This document shows, piece by piece, positions 30,230 to 33,792 of a DNA stretch of 33,792 bases. A model generated the notes under the pieces. The model ran no database searches. It was not told where the DNA came from and worked only from the letters and a program-made list of their open reading frames with translations. The position numbers were made by a program, and so were the translations under genes. Each line of letters begins with the position of its first letter. Position 1 is the stretch's first letter. Source of the DNA: Schoenoplectus triqueter (Eukaryota > Streptophyta > Magnoliopsida > Poales > Cyperaceae); assembly GCA_964058805.1 (NCBI GenBank), contig CAXKVV010001370.1, forward strand, positions 1-33,792, read 5' to 3'.

Positions 30230-30705
30230 TAGGGGTGTGCAAGTTGATCAGTTTAATTAGTTTTGAAATGAATTGTTAAATTTTAAACTATTTGGTTCGG
30301 TTTTTTAATTTAAAATTTTCATTTCAGTTAAAAATTGAAGCTAATTTGGTATTTGTTCTCTAGTTCGATTTTTCTAAATTAGATAAATCAAATAGTCTAA
30401 AATGTATTAAATAATTTTATTGTACTTGATATAAATAAGGATTATATCAAAGATAATCCAAATATATTTATTTTCTATAAGTTTTATTTAGTTATTTTTT
30501 ATTTTTTAAAGTTTTTATTTCTTCTATTATTTTTTATAACTTTTGATATTTTTATTCTTTTTCAAATAATATAATTTTAATTTATTCAATTTTTAATTTA
30601 TTCGATTGATATTTTTAAAATTTTAATTTAATTCAGAATTTAATAAATTAAAAAATTAAATATATATAATTATTTCAGTTTCAACTGAACGGTTGGCAAA
30701 TCCTA
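30230..30705. mobile_element. hAT-like MITE, copy 1 of the GGTGTGCAA family, 476 bp
   Basis: It starts TAGGGGTGTGCAAG and ends GGTTGGCAAATCCTA, a decayed inverted end. It is collinear with 30996-31508: both contain ATTAAATAATTTTATTKTACTTGATATAAATAA, AATCCAAATATATTTAT and ATTTTTTATAACTTTTGATATTTT. No target duplication survives. It is non-coding. Confidence 0.65.
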
Positions 30706-30995
30706 CAAGCAGACACGAGTTCAATCATCCAAAACTAAAAGACAATGAGGAGTCGGTACGCAGCCTATTGTCTAGCCAATGGGGCCCGATGGAGTGTGCC
30801 ACGTGTCTGTTCGGGCAGCGGAGCCCTTGGTGGGACCTCGGCCACGTGACAAGGCATGGCGTGGGCATGACGGATGGGACCATGCATTTCTATTTATGAA
30901 ATGCACCATGTGTTGTTTTAGACTTCTAGGGCTGCCAAACTAAAGGTGTAAAGCAATTGGATACATACGAATAATAATATTATCGTATACGTACG
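30706..30995. promoter_or_regulatory. GC-richer island with CCAAT and two G-boxes, between two MITEs
   Basis: AGCCAATGGGG (about 30774) is followed by G-boxes at 30800-30805 (GCCACGTGTC) and 30843-30848 (GCCACGTGAC), both in the same GCCACGTG context and 43 bp apart. A TATTTATG lies at about 30890. The composition stands out from the surrounding AT-rich MITEs. This could be a displaced promoter fragment or the edge of an unrecognised gene. A 68-codon frame here (30693-30899) is not convincing. Confidence 0.35.
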
Positions 30996-31508
30996 TAGGA
31001 GGTGCAAACTAATCGATTTAATTGATTTTGAATCGAATTATTAAATTTTGAATTATTTAGTTGAGTTTTTCGATTTAAAATTTTCGGTTCGGTTGAAAAT
31101 TTTAGCTAATTTGATTTTTGTTCTTTAGTTCGGTTTTAATTTTTCTAAATCGGATAAACCGAAAAAATTAAATTGTCCAAAATTTATTAAATAATTTTAT
31201 TTTACTTGATATAAATAAATATTATATCAAAAATAATCCAAATATATTTATGTTTTATAGTTTTTATTTAATTATTTATTTTATTTTTTAAACTGTTTGT
31301 CTCTTCTATTATTTTTTATAACTTTTGATATTTTATTTCTTTTTTAATAATATAATTTTGGTTTAACTGAATAAACCAAATAAAATTTCGGTTTATTAGG
31401 TTGATATTTTTAAAAGTTTGGCTTGGTTCGTATTTTGACAAACCAAAAAAACTTCAGATGCATATAATTATTACGGTTTGAACCGAACCAACCGTTTGCA
31501 CACCCCTA
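30996..31508. mobile_element. hAT-like MITE, copy 2 of the GGTGTGCAA family, 513 bp
   Basis: It starts TAGGAGGTGCAAACT and ends AACCGTTTGCACACCCCTA, with inverted ends and internal GGTTCGGTT/AACCGAACC words. It has the same orientation as copy 1 and is the better preserved of the two. Flanking octamers (TACGTACG, TCTATATC) do not match, so the duplication is lost or the ends are misplaced. Confidence 0.7.
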
Positions 31509-32544
31509 TCTATATCTAATAATATTAGGAACGTATTCGGATATAGATATAGATAGTTTTAGATATAAACACATATTAGATATTTGACGGATATTAGATG
31601 TGAATCGAATATCAGATGAATATAAATATAAATACGAATATATTTTGGATATTAAGTAAAGATATTTTGTGTATCATTAGAAAATAATTATATACTATTT
31701 TTAATAGAATTATTAATTATAAAAATTAAATATTGAAATTAGTTAGATTTATAATATACTTCAAAAATTAAATACTATTTTTGTATACATTAGCACAAAT
31801 TAAATATGAAATTAGTTAGAGTTATAATGTACGTCAAAAAATCTAAAAATATAAGGGAATAAAATATATTGCGTATAGATTAGAGAACTAGTAACATTTT
31901 TTTTTAAGATTTTAAAAATAAACTATCAATCTTATTTGATTCCAAAAATTATTCATTTAAAAATATAACGATTTTAATTATAAATTTACGTCAATTGTCT
32001 ATGTATGTAAACAAACTCATCAAAATGGGTGCGATCTGAGTTTGTGACGAAGTATGAGTTTTCTAGACAACGTTCTGTGCAATTCCTTTAATAATGCTAA
32101 CAAGAAAGGGCCCCTCATGGATATGTCTCCTCGTTCATACGATCATATTATTCATATCTAACAAATCGGCTAGTTTATGTTGTCAAATCTCACACATTTA
32201 GTCGTGGGGTGCTGCGCTTGACCAAACATCTGTTTTTATGGAGCGCCTTAGATTAAATGAACGCATGTTAAATTGTTATAGCTATTCAATTACAATGAGA
32301 GTTTTTACTGGTCGGATGAAACTCTTTTCTTGGATAAACACATACATTAATACGGTTATAAGAAATTTTATCAAGTATAGTAGAACCTTTGGTGATGCGG
32401 AATTCACATCTATTTCAGTCACACTCTATAAATCTAAATAAATATCATAATGCCCTTTCTAGTTATAAATATGCTCATACTAAAAATCAACGATTCAAAT
32501 AATTTTAACCATCCAACACCTTACAATTAATACTACTATGACAA
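31509..32544. other. AT-rich DNA with GATATA-type low-complexity sequence, no gene seen
   Basis: From 31530 to 31680 there are repeated ATTCGGATATAGATATAGAT-like words, a pattern common in plant repeats. A 67-codon frame at 32238-32441 has no recognisable domain. No RNA gene was recognised. Confidence 0.45.
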
Positions 32545-32640
32545 TGACAACAAAGTGTTTAATCTCAAATAAATTAAATCATAAACTAGAAATGAAACTC
32601 AATCCAAAATCATAAAGACTAGAGATGTCAAATATATTTT
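32545..32640 (-). mobile_element. RTE/SINE 3' tail fragment
   Basis: GACAACAAAGTGTTTAATCTC, AAATAAATT and ACTAGAAATGAAAC match the LINE 3' end at 4578-4665 in the same orientation. Only the tail is present, so this is a 5'-truncated RTE copy. Au-type SINEs share such tails, but no tRNA-like head is visible. Confidence 0.6.
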
Positions 32641-33792
32641 CTTAAATACACACCTTATAATACAGCAGATAATACATCAGTCTTCTTATTACATCTCAAT
32701 TGCTGCGTTGAACTCTTCTGCTTTTCGGATACTCTCCAACGATTCTCATCAGTTTGATGCTATAATAATTTACTCTTTGGTGTTTATCAGTCATTGGATC
32801 AAAAAGAGCAGAGTTCTACTCTTCTCCTAAACTCCTAAGAGCACCAGATTTCCACCCTTCATCTGCTTGGCGTAATCCGCCAAGTGGGTCCCCCAAGCAC
32901 GCACATGCCGGGTGGGGTTATTGTGTGTATTAAATTATTAATTAGCTGTAGAGTTATATTTTACTCGAATATTATTTTTCTTTTATATGGTTTCTCGGTA
33001 TTCACCCAACAAAAAAACAGATATGACAAATCCATAAGGTCAATGCTTCCCATTTGAAAGGCATTCTTACAACTCAGGTGCGCTTGTCGTTTATTCCCTG
33101 TATACCCGTTCTTATATTTTTATACGAACTGCAATTATCGCTGATCTGATCTCATTCTAATCTGATCAGGGAAGAGATGACTCGACAATGGTTATTGTGG
33201 CGATAATATTTTAAATAAATTAAAATATAAGATATAAAAAATCATATAATTTAAGCATATTATGTGATAGTTCACCAAACGCAATCCAAATTTTATATAA
33301 TTTATAATTATTTCAATTTAATGATTTTTGATAGAATTTTTATTTTTATTAAGCGTGTAGTGTCAGGATTAACTAAAATTTATTAATTAATTTTTATAGA
33401 GAATATGAATTTTTAGATATATTAGAAAATTTTTGTTATGTGATAAATTATAATAAAAATATTGACAGAAAAATATCAATCACACATGTAGCGGTGTTAA
33501 ACGTGTGTAACGAATGAAAATTGAATAATGAGAAAACTACAATTTGTGCCAAAAGATTTATTGCCAGTATCATAAATAATGCATCATATCGTAAATTCAA
33601 TTATATATAAATGAGAATGAATTGGGCAAGCGTACAAATATTTGTATATCATCTGAAATATAAATAACTTAATTTTAGTTGATCATAGCAGGAATTTTAA
33701 ATCCAAATTGCTCAACAAATTCTACATATAATTTTTTTTATAGAATATCAAAATTTACTATTTAATTTTTTATCTATTTTTTCAGAATTTTC
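32641..33792. other. Intergenic DNA to the window end, no gene seen
   Basis: The left part (32690-32930) has a more balanced composition, with GGTCCCCCAAGCACGCACATGC near 32889. I see no start, splice pattern or domain. From about 33200 onward the sequence is strongly AT-rich. Confidence 0.45.

Noticed and set aside
1..33792. CRISPR arrays, bacterial operons, tRNA or rRNA genes
   Set aside because: No regularly spaced identical repeats with unique spacers and no cloverleaf or rRNA-like sequence were recognised. The sequence is clearly plant nuclear DNA.

Overview
This window is nuclear DNA of a flowering plant. It is strongly AT-rich, has almost no long open reading frames, and holds many plant-type transposable elements: a Ty1/copia LTR element primed by initiator tRNA-Met, an RTE-clade LINE, a Mutator-like (MULE) remnant, hAT and Tourist-like MITEs and foldback elements. 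I cannot name the species. The only intact cellular genes I can support are two small two-exon genes on the minus strand, 2662-3262 and 23740-24222. Each encodes an 84-residue atypical helix-loop-helix protein of the PRE/ILI/KIDARI family. These proteins lack a DNA-binding basic region and promote cell elongation by sequestering inhibitory bHLH proteins.

Layout. The two genes sit in copies B (about 660-3770) and C (about 22290-24665, resuming at about 26325-26400) of one tandem-duplicated segment. A third copy, A (1 to about 650), lacks the gene and carries a Tourist-like MITE. Between B and C lie about 18.5 kb of nested transposons. These are a 406-bp repeat (3778-4183), a near full-length RTE LINE on the minus strand (4578-8832, 16-bp target duplication) interrupted by a 700-bp hAT element, a MITE (9494-9926), an unassigned stretch with a GC-rich repeat, and a MULE remnant (about 11871-21091) split by a complete copia element (12344-20594). 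A 384-bp foldback element with repeated palindromes (21740-22123) follows.

To the right of copy C are a second copy of the 406-bp repeat interrupted by a hAT MITE, three foldback elements placed one after another in a (TA)n tract (27019-28362), more hAT-type MITEs, a GC-richer island with two G-boxes (30706-30995), and AT-rich DNA with an RTE tail (about 32545-32640).

How it fits together. The order of several events can be read directly. Four insertions (Tourist MITE in unit A, hAT in the LINE, hAT MITE in the 406-bp repeat, copia in the MULE) have target duplications, and some also have a visible empty site or a reading frame that rejoins across them. By hand count the copia LTRs differ at about 20 of 1740 positions. 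Its polyprotein frame has three stop codons and no frameshift, so it is young but disabled. The paralogous HLH genes share TATA box, splice sites and frame but differ in promoter content: a G-box in the C copy falls in a gap in the B copy. All coordinates and identities come from reading by eye.
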